The notes under the pieces were generated by a model that was given only the letters and a program-made list of their open reading frames with translations, had not been told where the DNA came from and made no database searches. DNA of 64,000 bases from Bradyrhizobium sp. AZCC 1721 (GTDB lineage Bacteria; Pseudomonadota; Alphaproteobacteria; Rhizobiales; Xanthobacteraceae): assembly GCF_036924715.1 (NCBI RefSeq), contig NZ_JAZHSB010000001.1, forward strand, positions 2,161,001-2,225,000. The letters run 5' to 3'. Of this stretch, positions 34,785 through 43,708 are shown piece after piece. The first letter of the stretch is position 1. The number at the start of each line of letters is the position of its first letter. The translations under genes and the position numbers were made by a program.

Positions 34785-36205
34785 GCACGGAGAAACCGCG
34801 AGCCGTTGCGAAAGCGGATAAGTTGCCGCAGCCCCGAAAGGCTGAGCGGCGCCGGGGAAGGCTGTTCAGGGCCTCCAGACAACCGCGCGTGATTGCCGAA
34901 TTCCAGTCCGATGCGATCGAAGTAGAGCAACGATCGCCACCGAGATTCGCTCGCCTCACGCTCTATTGTATCCTTGCACTGATTGTAGCTGCGGTTACCT
35001 GGGCCACGGTGTCACAGGTCGACATGATTGTAACGGCCCAGGGCAAGCTGGTCACCATGCGTCCCAACCTCGTGGTGCAGCCGCTTGAGACCTCGGTTAT
35101 CCGCGAGATCCATGTCAAGGCCGGTGATCGGGTAAACCGCGGCGACCTGCTGGCGACGCTCGATCCGACATTCTCGCAGGCGGATCACGACCAGTTGCGA
35201 AACAGGGTTGCTGCTTTCGATGCATCGATTGCTCGTCTGAAAGCTGAGTTGGCTGGATCCGATTATGTCGTGGCCGATTTCGGCGATGCCGATTCTGTCC
35301 TGCAGCACAAGATGTTCCTCCAAAGGAAGTCGGCGCGCGAAGCGCAGATGCAGAATTTCGATGCGCAGATTGCTTCCGCTCAGGCCAATTTGAAGACAGC
35401 GCAGAACGAAGAAGCGGTCCTGGGGCAGCGGCTTGATAACATGCGGTCGATCGAGTCAATGCGCAGCACGTTAATGGACAAGGAAGTCGGATCGAAGCTG
35501 AATTTCCTGCTTTCCCGCGATGCCCGCCTCGACGTCGAAAGCAATCTGGCTCGTGTTCGCGGCAATATCGCCGATTACACCCACCGGGTCGACAAAGCAC
35601 GAGCCGATCAGAAAGTGTTCGCCGAGGATTTCCGCCGCACGGCGTACCAGGACCTGGTCGAGGCACTGACCAAGCGAGACAGCGCATCGGAAGAGTTAAA
35701 GAAGGTCGAGCTGCGCAGACAACTGATCGTACTCAGGGCCCCGGCAGACGCTATCGTGCTGGAGATTGCCAGCCGTACGATCGGTTCGGTCGTGCGCGAG
35801 GCGGAAACGCTTTTCGTGCTCGTCCCGCGAGATGTACCGCTTCAGGCGGAGGTCAACGTCGAGGGCAGGGATGTCGGGCAGATATCAATCGGTCAGCCGG
35901 TGCGGATCAAGTTCGAGCCTTTCCCCTTCCAGAAATACGGGACGGGAACAGGAACGGTCCGCGTCATCAGCCAGGATTCATTTGCGCCAGATCCTAAAGC
36001 CGAAGCTGCGCGTCGCACGACAGTTCCCTATTACCGCGTACTGATCGATTTGTCCGACGTGCAACTTCGGCTGCCCTCCGCCCGTACGCACCTGATCCCC
36101 GGCATGGCCGTTACGGCCGAAATGAAGGTCGGGCAACGGAGCGTGATCTCTTACTTCCTCTATCCATTGCTACGTGGATTGGACGAAAGTATCCGCGAAT
36201 ATTGA
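34781..36205 (+). CDS. HlyD-family type I secretion adaptor (partner of the HlyB-like exporter)
   Basis: 474 residues from MSTEKPRAVAKAD. A basic cytoplasmic N-terminus of about 60 residues precedes one transmembrane helix (LTLYCILALIVAAVTWATV). Then comes the periplasmic lipoyl half (VVQPLETSVIREIHVKAGDRVNRGDLL), a long coiled-coil hairpin and the second lipoyl half (RAPADAIVLEIASRTIGSVV). It joins the inner-membrane ABC protein to a TolC channel. The ATG overlaps the exporter stop as ATGA, hence tight coupling. The long positively charged N-terminus is typical of HlyD rather than of PrtE. Confidence 0.93.
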   Translation: MSTEKPRAVAKADKLPQPRKAERRRGRLFRASRQPRVIAEFQSDAIEVEQRSPPRFARLTLYCILALIVAAVTWATVSQVDMIVTAQGKLVTMRPNLVVQPLETSVIREIHVKAGDRVNRGDLLATLDPTFSQADHDQLRNRVAAFDASIARLKAELAGSDYVVADFGDADSVLQHKMFLQRKSAREAQMQNFDAQIASAQANLKTAQNEEAVLGQRLDNMRSIESMRSTLMDKEVGSKLNFLLSRDARLDVESNLARVRGNIADYTHRVDKARADQKVFAEDFRRTAYQDLVEALTKRDSASEELKKVELRRQLIVLRAPADAIVLEIASRTIGSVVREAETLFVLVPRDVPLQAEVNVEGRDVGQISIGQPVRIKFEPFPFQKYGTGTGTVRVISQDSFAPDPKAEAARRTTVPYYRVLIDLSDVQLRLPSARTHLIPGMAVTAEMKVGQRSVISYFLYPLLRGLDESIREY

Positions 36206-36447
36206 AGCAATCATAGCATGGCAGTCATTTCATGAAGATGGGTTCAAAAGTTTGCGTTCGACTGGTTGCAGGTGGGGCTCCGAGTGAGCCGTCACGAACT
36301 CGAACTTGGTGAACTATGCGGCGAGAGGTCTCCGGCCGTGCTGTTGCGCGAGCGCGGTTGCTGGTCGCAAACCCACCATTTCGATAAGCGCCTGCTGCGG
36401 CGCCGCGAGCCGGAGTTAAGACAGGAAGAAGGAATCGAGGACAGCTC

Positions 36448-37509
36448 ATGCAAGATAGTCGTGTTGGAATAGGCGTTGTTGGATATGGCTACTGGGGGCC
36501 GAATCTTGTACGCAACTTCGTCGGCAATCCGTCCGCTCGCCTCGTCGGCGTCGCGGATTTTGATCCGGAGAAGCGCGCAGCGAGCGAGCGTCTCTATCCG
36601 GGAGTAGCTACCACTGGTTGCTACGAGGACCTGCTCAAGAATCCGAGCATCGATGCGATCGCCATCGCTACTCCAGTGCGAACACACTACGAATTGGCAC
36701 TTTCAGCTCTCGAGGCCGGCAAGCACGTTCTGGTGGAGAAGCCTTTGGCACCAAGCGCGGAAATGGTGCGCCGACTAATCGATGAGGCTGATCGGCGTGG
36801 GCTGACGCTGATGGTCGACCACACGTTTCTCTACACGCCGGCAGTTCAGAAGATACGCGAGCTCGTGCAAAAGGACGAACTGGGCGACATCTATTACTAC
36901 GACAGTACGCGCTCAAGCCTTGGGCTGTTCCAAAGCGATGTCAATGTCATTTGGGACCTCGCGGTCCATGATTTGTCGATCATTCAATACATTCTGAATG
37001 AGGATCCTGTAGCTGTCTCGGCGACGGGGTCGTGCCATGTGACCGGCACACCGGAGAACATGGCCCATATCACGCTGTTCTTTGATAGCAAATGCGTGGC
37101 TCATGTAAGCGTTAACTGGCTCTCCCCCATCAAGGTTCGTCAAACCTTTGTAGGCGGCAGCAAGAAGATGATCGTCTATGACGATCTCGAGCCGAGCGAA
37201 AAGATCAAGGTCTATGACAAGGGCATTACCCTCAGCGGTTCGTCCGAGAATGCCCATCAATTCCGGATCGGATATCGTGCCGGTGACATGTGGGCGCCTC
37301 ATATCTCCGCGAAGGAGGCATTGCAGACCGAGATCGAGCATTTTATCGATTGCGTGCGTACAGGATCGCCGCCAATCTCCGGCGGCATGTCGGGCCTGCG
37401 TGTGGTCGAAATTCTTGAGGCGGCATCACGTTCGATAGCCGACCAGGGCCGTCCCGTTCCGCTGACGGGAAGGCGAAGCCCAGTAAGGCCGGTCAGAGCG
37501 ATGGCCTGA
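36448..37509 (+). CDS. Gfo/Idh/MocA-family sugar-nucleotide oxidoreductase
   Basis: 353 residues; GAGG lies seven bases before the ATG. The N-terminal NAD(P) fold has VGYGYWGPNLVRNF and the family hallmark EKP in HVLVEKPLAPS (about residues 92-102), with the C-terminal alpha/beta domain following (WDLAVHDLSIIQYI). Close in style to WlbA/WbpB, which oxidise the 3-hydroxyl of UDP-GlcNAc(A). With the acyltransferase and aminotransferase encoded downstream it would make a 3-acetamido sugar nucleotide. Wzx is encoded three bases further on. Substrate identity is inference. Confidence 0.88.
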   Translation: MQDSRVGIGVVGYGYWGPNLVRNFVGNPSARLVGVADFDPEKRAASERLYPGVATTGCYEDLLKNPSIDAIAIATPVRTHYELALSALEAGKHVLVEKPLAPSAEMVRRLIDEADRRGLTLMVDHTFLYTPAVQKIRELVQKDELGDIYYYDSTRSSLGLFQSDVNVIWDLAVHDLSIIQYILNEDPVAVSATGSCHVTGTPENMAHITLFFDSKCVAHVSVNWLSPIKVRQTFVGGSKKMIVYDDLEPSEKIKVYDKGITLSGSSENAHQFRIGYRAGDMWAPHISAKEALQTEIEHFIDCVRTGSPPISGGMSGLRVVEILEAASRSIADQGRPVPLTGRRSPVRPVRAMA

Positions 37510-37512
37510 TAC

Positions 37513-39030
37513 ATGAGCGACCTCGATCAGCCCGATCCGTCAAGCGTTGCGCCAGGTTCGCAACGCTCGGTGCACCGTTCGATCGCTTTTTCCGCGGTCG
37601 AACGGTACGGCAATCTTGTGCTGTTCTTGGTCACTATTGCCGTGCTGGCACGTCTGCTGACGCCCGCTGAGTTCGGTATCTATGCGGTCGTCAATGCTGT
37701 GACGGCAGTCGTTGCCGCGTCCTTCCAGGAGTTCGGAGGTGCCAATTACCTGATTCAGAAGCGCGAGTTGTCGCGCGCCAGTGTGCAGACTGCTTTTACG
37801 GTCACATTTGGAATTTCGGCACTTGTCGGGCTGGCGCTGCTCGCACTTTCGGGCGTTCTGTCACATTTGTTCGAGCAGGAAAGTTTGCAGAAAGGGATCG
37901 CGGTCTCGGCGCTGAGCTTCCTGCTTGTACCATTCTCTGGAACGATTACCGGTCTGTTTCGCCGCGATATGGAGTTTGGAAAGCTCGCCATTTGCAATCT
38001 TGGATCGGGCGCCGTTGGGGCCGCGGTATCTATCGCACTAGCAATGTTGAGCTTTGGCTTTATGGCCCCGGTCTGGGGCGGCGTAGCGGGCAACGTGGTC
38101 TTGACTATCATGTTGCTGAGGCAGCATCGCGATCTCGGCGCGTTCAGGCCTTCAGTTGCACAGTTCCGCGATGTCGTGGGCTTCGGCCTGTATTCCAGCG
38201 GCGTAAGCGTCATCAACGTGCTGTACAACCTGTCGCCGCAGCTCTTCTTGGCGAAGATTCTCGACTTTACTTCTGTCGGGTTGTACAGCCGTGCCACGAG
38301 TATAACTCAGATTTTCGACAAGCTCGTTGTGCAGGTTTTGAATCCCATCATCATGCCCGCCCTTGTCTCGAGGAGCAAAGATGCATCGAATTTGAGGGTT
38401 GCCTATCTTGACGCGGTTGAGCTGCTCTCGGTTGTACAATGGCCCTTTCTGCTCTTCATCGCGATCATGGCGCATCCGATCATTCTGATCTTGCTCGGTC
38501 AGAACTGGCTGGAAATCGTGCCACTGGTTCGCTTGCTCTGCGTCGCGAATTTGGCTCTGTTCGCAGCCTGTTTGACCTATCCTACACTGGTGGCTACCGG
38601 AAGCGTGCGCGATGCGCTAACTTCGTCATTGATCTCCCTGCCGCCCTCGCTTCTCGTCGTTCTGTGTGCCGCTTTCTTTGGGGCCCAGGCCGTGGCAGCA
38701 TCAGCATTGTTGACCCTGCCGTTCCAGGCTGCGGTGGCTTTGTATTTCATCGGGCGACGGCTTACCATTAAGCCAAAACACCTTTCTTGTGCGTTGCTCA
38801 AGAGCGCCGTGGTGACGGTTATGACCGCTTCAGGCGTCATGGTCTGCGCGGCGCTCATCGAGGCGAGGATCGTACCGTCCTTCGTGGGCCTGATCGCTGC
38901 GGGCGGTGTCGCGGCCCTCTGCTGGTGGTTAGGGCTGACGGTTACCGGACATCCCTTGCTGCATCATCTTCATCGAGCGGCAGGTGGGTTGGTCGTGAGT
39001 GCGCCGTGGCTTAGGCTGCGGCGTCTATGA
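37513..39030 (+). CDS. Polysaccharide flippase (Wzx type)
   Basis: 505 residues with about 12-14 transmembrane helices, belonging to the polysaccharide-synthesis family of the MOP superfamily. The N-terminus SIAFSAVERYGNLVLFLVTIAVLARLLTPAEFGIYAVVNA carries the family pattern (LTPAEFGIYA), and LVPFSGTITGLFRRDMEFGKL in the middle is also typical. It moves lipid-linked repeat units across the inner membrane. The start is three bases after the upstream stop. With the Wzy-like polymerase at 50.7 kb it defines a Wzx/Wzy pathway. Confidence 0.93.
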   Translation: MSDLDQPDPSSVAPGSQRSVHRSIAFSAVERYGNLVLFLVTIAVLARLLTPAEFGIYAVVNAVTAVVAASFQEFGGANYLIQKRELSRASVQTAFTVTFGISALVGLALLALSGVLSHLFEQESLQKGIAVSALSFLLVPFSGTITGLFRRDMEFGKLAICNLGSGAVGAAVSIALAMLSFGFMAPVWGGVAGNVVLTIMLLRQHRDLGAFRPSVAQFRDVVGFGLYSSGVSVINVLYNLSPQLFLAKILDFTSVGLYSRATSITQIFDKLVVQVLNPIIMPALVSRSKDASNLRVAYLDAVELLSVVQWPFLLFIAIMAHPIILILLGQNWLEIVPLVRLLCVANLALFAACLTYPTLVATGSVRDALTSSLISLPPSLLVVLCAAFFGAQAVAASALLTLPFQAAVALYFIGRRLTIKPKHLSCALLKSAVVTVMTASGVMVCAALIEARIVPSFVGLIAAGGVAALCWWLGLTVTGHPLLHHLHRAAGGLVVSAPWLRLRRL

Positions 39031-39068
39031 GACTGTTGCAAGGTTGTTGAAGAGCTTGGAGATAGCAG

Positions 39069-39563
39069 ATGCCCATCGCGAAGGACGTGCAGCTCGGTCG
39101 CGACGTCCGAATATTCCATCCGGATCTCGTTAATCTCTATGGCTGCTCGGTCGGAGACGACACGAGGGTAGGAACTTTCGTGGAAATTCAGATCGGCGCA
39201 AAAATCGGCGCGCGCTGCAAGATATCTTCGCACAGCTTCATCTGTGAAGGCGTGACCATCGAGGACGAGGTTTTCATCGGGCATGGCGTGATGTTCACCA
39301 ACGACAAATACCCGAGGGCTACCACAGCGGACGGCAAGCTGCAGGGACCAGCAGACTGGAAGGTGGAACGAACTCATGTCGGCCGCGGGGCATCCATTGG
39401 CTCCAACGCCACCATTCTTTGCGGTATCACGATCGGCGCCGGGGCCATCGTGGGCGCCGGCTCGGTGGTGACAAGGGACGTTCCACCACGGGCTATTGTT
39501 GCTGGCGTACCCGCGCAGGTTCGAGAACCGCGCCACGTTGCAATGGAATCCGCGGACCGTTAA
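39069..39563 (+). CDS. Left-handed beta-helix acetyltransferase (WbpD type)
   Basis: 164 residues; GGAG lies seven bases before the ATG. Hexapeptide repeats are visible throughout (IGAKIGARCKISSHSFICEGVTIEDEVFIG, then VGRGASIGSNATILCG and ITIGAGAIVGAGSVVTRDV), giving a trimeric beta-helix acyltransferase. The tail VAGVPAQVREPRH is typical of sugar-nucleotide N-acetyltransferases. Within the cluster it would acetylate the 3-amino group made by the DegT enzyme encoded next. The acyl donor is presumably acetyl-CoA. Confidence 0.9.
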   Translation: MPIAKDVQLGRDVRIFHPDLVNLYGCSVGDDTRVGTFVEIQIGAKIGARCKISSHSFICEGVTIEDEVFIGHGVMFTNDKYPRATTADGKLQGPADWKVERTHVGRGASIGSNATILCGITIGAGAIVGAGSVVTRDVPPRAIVAGVPAQVREPRHVAMESADR

Positions 39564-39695
39564 TCAAGGATTAAATTCAACCTAAATTCCCCTGCGCGGC
39601 TATTTTCATTGCCTCGTTTATATGATTTAATTTTGCCCGAAAATAATGGTTTAAATGAATTTAATGGATCGGGCTCGCCCGGCGAGGATAACCAC
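39564..39695. promoter_or_regulatory. AT-rich spacer before the aminotransferase gene
   Basis: Contains several ATTAAAT and TTTAAATG words across 39560-39665, unlike the coding DNA on both sides. It may hold an internal promoter for the second half of the cluster. Confidence 0.5.
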
Positions 39696-40805
39696 TTGAT
39701 ACCTTTTCTGGATCTGAAGGCTCAATATCGCCAAATCAAGCCACAGGTTGATGCCGCGGTTTTGCGGGTCATCGACAGCGCTCAATTTGTTCTGGGACCG
39801 GACGTCGCTGCCTTTGAGGATCGCTTTGCGGCTTATTGCAACGTTGATCACTGCCGCGCGGTCAATAGCGGAACCTCGGCGTTGCATCTTGCGCTGCTCG
39901 CGGCCAACGTTGGGCCGGGCGATGAGGTCATCACGGTGTCGATGACGTTCGTCGCTACGACAGCAGCCATCCTGTACAGCGGCGCCAAGCCGGTCTTCGT
40001 CGACGTCGACCCTGTCTCCTGGACAATGAACCCGGAATTGATTGAAGCCGCGATCACGCCCCGAACGAAGGCGATCCTGCCCGTGCACTTGCACGGACTG
40101 ATGGCGGACATGGATCCGATCATGGAGATCGCCCGCCGCCGTGGGCTTGTCGTCATCGAGGACGCGGCGCAGGCTCATGGTGCAGAATACAAGGGTCGGC
40201 GCGCCGGATCCATCGGCGATCTCGGCTGCTTCAGCTTCTATCCGGGCAAGAATCTTGGAGCGTACGGAGAGGGTGGAGCGGTCGTTACCAACAGCCCGGA
40301 CCTCGCTCGACGAATTTCGCTGCTCCGTGATTGGGGCCAGGAATCCAAATACAATCACGTTGTCGCCGGCTACAATTTCCGCATGGACGGCATTCAGGGC
40401 GCCGTGCTGAACGTCAAGATGGACCACCTCGAATCCTGGACCGAGGGGCGCCGGACAGTGGCCATGCAATATGACTCTGTGCTGGAGAAGCTTCCGTTCG
40501 AACGTCCCCGAGCGCCGACCCACAGCCGGCACGTCTACCATGTGTATGCGGTGAGGCTGCCTCGGCGCGACGAGACGCTGAAGGTGCTGCAGGAAGGCGG
40601 GATTGGCGTGGGCATTCACTATCCCGTTCCGGTTCATCTGCAGAAGGCCTACGCGAATCTAGGCTATCGCGCAGGCGATTATCCCGTCACTGAGCGGCTG
40701 GCGAACGAATTCCTCTCGCTACCGATCTATCCGGAACTTCGGCCGGATCAGGTTGCAGAGGTCGTGGCTCAGCTACAGAGGGCGGCAGTCGTCGAGGCTG
40801 CCTAA
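39696..40805 (+). CDS. DegT/DnrJ/EryC1 sugar aminotransferase (first copy)
   Basis: 369 residues from a TTG start (MIPFLDLKAQY) with GAGGAT just upstream; the open frame extends 29 codons further into AT-rich DNA. PLP enzyme: AVNSGTSALHLALLAANVGPGDEV, VIEDAAQAHGAEYKG and the lysine that forms the internal aldimine in CFSFYPGKNLGAYGEGG. It resembles WbpE-type enzymes that transaminate a 3-keto sugar nucleotide. It follows the oxidoreductase and acyltransferase genes, completing a 3-amino sugar pathway. A second, different family member lies at 44269. Confidence 0.93.
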   Translation: MIPFLDLKAQYRQIKPQVDAAVLRVIDSAQFVLGPDVAAFEDRFAAYCNVDHCRAVNSGTSALHLALLAANVGPGDEVITVSMTFVATTAAILYSGAKPVFVDVDPVSWTMNPELIEAAITPRTKAILPVHLHGLMADMDPIMEIARRRGLVVIEDAAQAHGAEYKGRRAGSIGDLGCFSFYPGKNLGAYGEGGAVVTNSPDLARRISLLRDWGQESKYNHVVAGYNFRMDGIQGAVLNVKMDHLESWTEGRRTVAMQYDSVLEKLPFERPRAPTHSRHVYHVYAVRLPRRDETLKVLQEGGIGVGIHYPVPVHLQKAYANLGYRAGDYPVTERLANEFLSLPIYPELRPDQVAEVVAQLQRAAVVEAA

Positions 40806-40870
40806 GGCATCCCGGTCGAAGCGAACGTCATGCACGTCTGCTTGCCGAGACCAAACAATAGGAGGGCATC

Positions 40871-41875
40871 TTGGCTGATCTGAAGGGTAGGCGCATTCTG
40901 GTTACGGGCGGGGCCGGCTTTATCGGTTCGCATATCATCGACCTGCTGTGCAACGAAGGCTGCGCCGAAATCGTTGCGCTCGATAACATGGTGCGAGGGC
41001 GGCCGGAAAACCTTCGGCGCGCCGTCTCGCGCGGGCCCGTGCGTCTGGTTCACGGTGATATCCGCGACCGTGAGCTCATGGCAGGGCTGGTGCAGGCGGC
41101 GGACATCGTCTTTCATCAAGCAGCACTTCGCATCACCCACTGTGCGGCCGAGCCGCGCCTTGCCATGGAAGTCATGGTCGATGCAACCTTCGATCTCCTG
41201 GAACTGTGCGTCGAGCACAATGTCGAAAAAGTCATCGCTGCGTCCTCGGCATCGGTGTACGGCATGGCGGAGGAGTTCCCGACGACGGAGCGCCAGAATT
41301 CCTACGACAACCGTACCCTTTATGGGGCGGCCAAGGCCTTCAACGAAGGGCTGTTGCGCACGTTTAATGAAATGCACGGGCTCGATTACGTCGCCTTCCG
41401 TTATTTCAACGTCTATGGCGACCGCATGGACATCCATGGCCGCTATACCGAGGTCTTGATCCGCTGGATGGAGCGCCTGGAAGCCGGCCTGCCCCCGATC
41501 ATCTTCGGCGATGGTCAGCAAACCATGGATTTCGTCCATGTTCGCGATGTTGCTCGCGCAAATGTTATGGGAGCGAAGGCGAAGCTTACCGACCAGGTGT
41601 TCAATGTCGCGAGCGGGACCGAAACCAGCCTGCTTCAGCTTGCTGGGACTCTTGCATCAGTGATGGGTCACCGTGGCCTGACGCCGGAATTCGCGCCGGA
41701 GCGATCGGTCAATCCGGTGCCGCGCCGGCTGGCCTCGACAGGGAAGGCGGAGCGCCTGCTGGGCTTCCGCTCGAGTGTGCCGCTCGAACAGGGGCTTGGC
41801 GATCTTGTGAAATGGTGGCGAGCCGAACGCGGATCGCTCGTGGCAACCCACCAGAGGGAGACGGTGGCTTCGTGA
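40871..41875 (+). CDS. NAD-dependent epimerase/dehydratase (SDR, UDP-sugar 4-epimerase-like)
   Basis: 334 residues from a TTG with AGGAGG five bases upstream. N-terminal GGAGFIGSHIIDLL NAD-binding motif, catalytic region SSASVYG and YGAAK (YxxxK), and ARYNxYG-type FRYFNVYGDRMD. These are hallmarks of extended SDR sugar-nucleotide epimerases; the closest known types are GalE and WbpP. The stop codon overlaps, as GTGA, the start of a DegT remnant, showing that an aminotransferase gene was once coupled to it. Substrate unknown. Confidence 0.9.
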   Translation: MADLKGRRILVTGGAGFIGSHIIDLLCNEGCAEIVALDNMVRGRPENLRRAVSRGPVRLVHGDIRDRELMAGLVQAADIVFHQAALRITHCAAEPRLAMEVMVDATFDLLELCVEHNVEKVIAASSASVYGMAEEFPTTERQNSYDNRTLYGAAKAFNEGLLRTFNEMHGLDYVAFRYFNVYGDRMDIHGRYTEVLIRWMERLEAGLPPIIFGDGQQTMDFVHVRDVARANVMGAKAKLTDQVFNVASGTETSLLQLAGTLASVMGHRGLTPEFAPERSVNPVPRRLASTGKAERLLGFRSSVPLEQGLGDLVKWWRAERGSLVATHQRETVAS

Positions 41876-42030
41876 TATCGAAAGCACTGCCGCTGCTCGC
41901 GGATGAGGAGGCAAACGCCTCCAGTGCGGCGGTGCTGTCGGGATGGGTGTCGCAAGGTTCGCAGGTGGATTTCGCAACGCTGTCAGTGCAACGTTTGCCC
42001 GCACCGCACCCGCGCAAGGTCACATGGTGA
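41872..42030 (+). pseudogene. Remnant of a DegT-type aminotransferase N-terminus
   Basis: Begins at a GTG overlapping the SDR stop codon. The translation VISKALPLLADEEANASSAA, VLSGWVSQGSQVDFA matches the N-terminus of the intact aminotransferase at 44269 (IPIAKPCLDETEADAAREVT, LSGWISQGPQVAAFE), and similarity fades beyond about residue 38. The rest of the family (PLP-lysine domain) is missing. Probably left by deletion of a tandem gene copy. Confidence 0.75.
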
Positions 42031-42115
42031 GGCTGAAGCAGTGCCTTGAGGTTGACCGAAGCTATGGCAGCCTCAAAGACGCACTCAAGTTTAATCCACT
42101 TCGACCTGGCTAGTC

Positions 42116-42976
42116 ATGATTTCGATCGTCGTCCCAGCCCACAACGAGAGTTCTGTGATTGCACGGACCTTGAATCCATGGGTCACCAACTCGGCTTCGG
42201 GCGAAATCGGCGTGGTCGTCGTTTGTAACGGGTGTGTAGATGACACCGCGAACGTCGCCCGGCGCTTCGGTCCAACCGTCCATGTTGTCGAATCGGATAT
42301 CGCAAGCAAAACAGACGCCCTGAACTTGGGAGATCAAATTTCAGGCGTGTTTCCGCGGATCTACGCTGACGCCGATATTGTTATTACCGTCGATGCTATT
42401 CGAGCTCTGGCAAGACGCCTGGGGCAAGGCGACGTTTTGGCGGTAGCACCCACACCCCATATCAATCTGACGGGCTGTTCCTGGCTCGTTCGCAAATATT
42501 ACGGAATTCGGTCACGGCTGCCATCTTCGCGCGAGGGGATTGGTGGGTCCGGCGTCTACGCCTTATCCGAGGCGGGGCGTAGGCGATTTGGACAGTTTCC
42601 CCACGTCATTGCTGACGATACCTATGTTCGCCTTCAGTTCAAACCAGAAGAGCGAGAGACGCTGCCATACGCGAGGTCCACGGTATTCCCCCCACGTACT
42701 GTGCTGCAACTGATCGCAGTCAGAACTCGTGCCTATAGGGGAACATCCGAGCTCGCCCGGCGCTTTCCAGAGCTGCGCGTGAACAGAGGGGAAGGCAATA
42801 ATCGGACGCTTATTGCATTGTTCAAAAAACCTCATTTGTGGCCCGGATTGTTAATTTATTGTGCTGTCAACATTGCCGCCCGGTGCAGGGCGACCGTAGG
42901 TTTGCGAAGTGGAGTTCATCGCTGGCAACGCGACGAGACTTCGCGCACAGCACTATCGGCAGATTCACTTAAATGA
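42116..42976 (+). CDS. Glycosyltransferase family 2
   Basis: 286 residues. The GT-A fold starts at once (MISIVVPAHNESSVIARTL), followed by VVVVCNGCVDDTANVARRF and the metal-binding DxD in RIYADADIVITVD (about residue 85). The C-terminal third (IGGSGVYALSEAGRRRFGQFPHVIADDTYVRLQF) holds the acceptor-side motif with a D-D-x-Y element. It would transfer a sugar to the growing lipid-linked repeat unit at the cytoplasmic face. The acceptor and donor sugars cannot be read. No strong ribosome-binding site is seen. Confidence 0.88.
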   Translation: MISIVVPAHNESSVIARTLNPWVTNSASGEIGVVVVCNGCVDDTANVARRFGPTVHVVESDIASKTDALNLGDQISGVFPRIYADADIVITVDAIRALARRLGQGDVLAVAPTPHINLTGCSWLVRKYYGIRSRLPSSREGIGGSGVYALSEAGRRRFGQFPHVIADDTYVRLQFKPEERETLPYARSTVFPPRTVLQLIAVRTRAYRGTSELARRFPELRVNRGEGNNRTLIALFKKPHLWPGLLIYCAVNIAARCRATVGLRSGVHRWQRDETSRTALSADSLK

Positions 42977-43192
42977 ACGCATAAATGAGTACGCCAGCTC
43001 GGTGTTTGATCGGGCTGATGAAATCGGCCGCGCGTTTACTACAGAGAAATATCTTGATTTTAAATAATCCGACCTTTATTTTGAATATTGAATTTAAACT
43101 AAATAAATTAAATGCAGGGATCCGCGGGCACGAGCCGAAATCCGACCCGCCGGGGCCCGTGCGAGTCTCGCAGCGTTTTAGGAGGCCAGCCG
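42977..43192. promoter_or_regulatory. AT-rich spacer before the Alg14/Alg13-type pair
   Basis: 43060-43115 is AT-rich with TTTTAAATAATC, AATTTAAACTAAATAAATTAAATG. This probably starts a new transcription unit ahead of the gene at 43193. Confidence 0.5.
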
Positions 43193-43708
43193 ATGTTTCG
43201 GAGCACGGTCTTTCACCGCAAGAGGTTGCGGAACAACAGCACGCCACAGTCGCGCAGCGTTCGCACAAGATTGCTGGCGGTCTCTTCGGGCGGAGGGCAT
43301 TGGGTGCAGCTATTGCGTATCAAACGCGCTTTCGAGAACTGCGAAGTCACGTTCGTCACTGTCCATGAGTCATATCGCGCGCAGGTGCCAGGCCATAAAT
43401 TCTACCTGGTCAATGATGCCAACCGCTGGACTAAGATCGCGCTATTGAAGGCTGCGGGCAGGTTGGCTTGGATCGTTTGGAATGAAAAACCCGATATCGT
43501 GGTTTCGACCGGTGCGGCTCCGGGATACCTAGCGCTGCGGTTCGGACGAATGATGGGTGCGCGCACCATCTGGCTCGACAGCATCGCCAACGTCGAACGG
43601 CTTTCGATGTCTGGAGACAGAATTGGTCGTTGCGCTGACCTCTGGTTGACCCAGTGGCCTCACCTGGCGCGACCTAATGGACCCCATTACACAGGCTCGG
43701 TGCTATGA
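43193..43708 (+). CDS. Alg14-like membrane subunit of a UDP-sugar glycosyltransferase (PssD type)
   Basis: 171 residues from MFRSTVFHRKR; GGAGG lies seven bases upstream and fixes the start. Family motifs: LLAVSSGGGHWVQLLRI near residue 27, VTVHESYRAQVPGH, KPDIVVSTGAAPGYLALRFGR and WLDSIANVERLSMSG. Alg14/PssD anchors the catalytic Alg13/PssE partner to the membrane and binds the lipid acceptor. The next gene overlaps the stop codon as ATGA, the usual arrangement for the pair. In Rhizobium, PssD/PssE add the second sugar of the exopolysaccharide unit. Confidence 0.92.
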   Translation: MFRSTVFHRKRLRNNSTPQSRSVRTRLLAVSSGGGHWVQLLRIKRAFENCEVTFVTVHESYRAQVPGHKFYLVNDANRWTKIALLKAAGRLAWIVWNEKPDIVVSTGAAPGYLALRFGRMMGARTIWLDSIANVERLSMSGDRIGRCADLWLTQWPHLARPNGPHYTGSVL

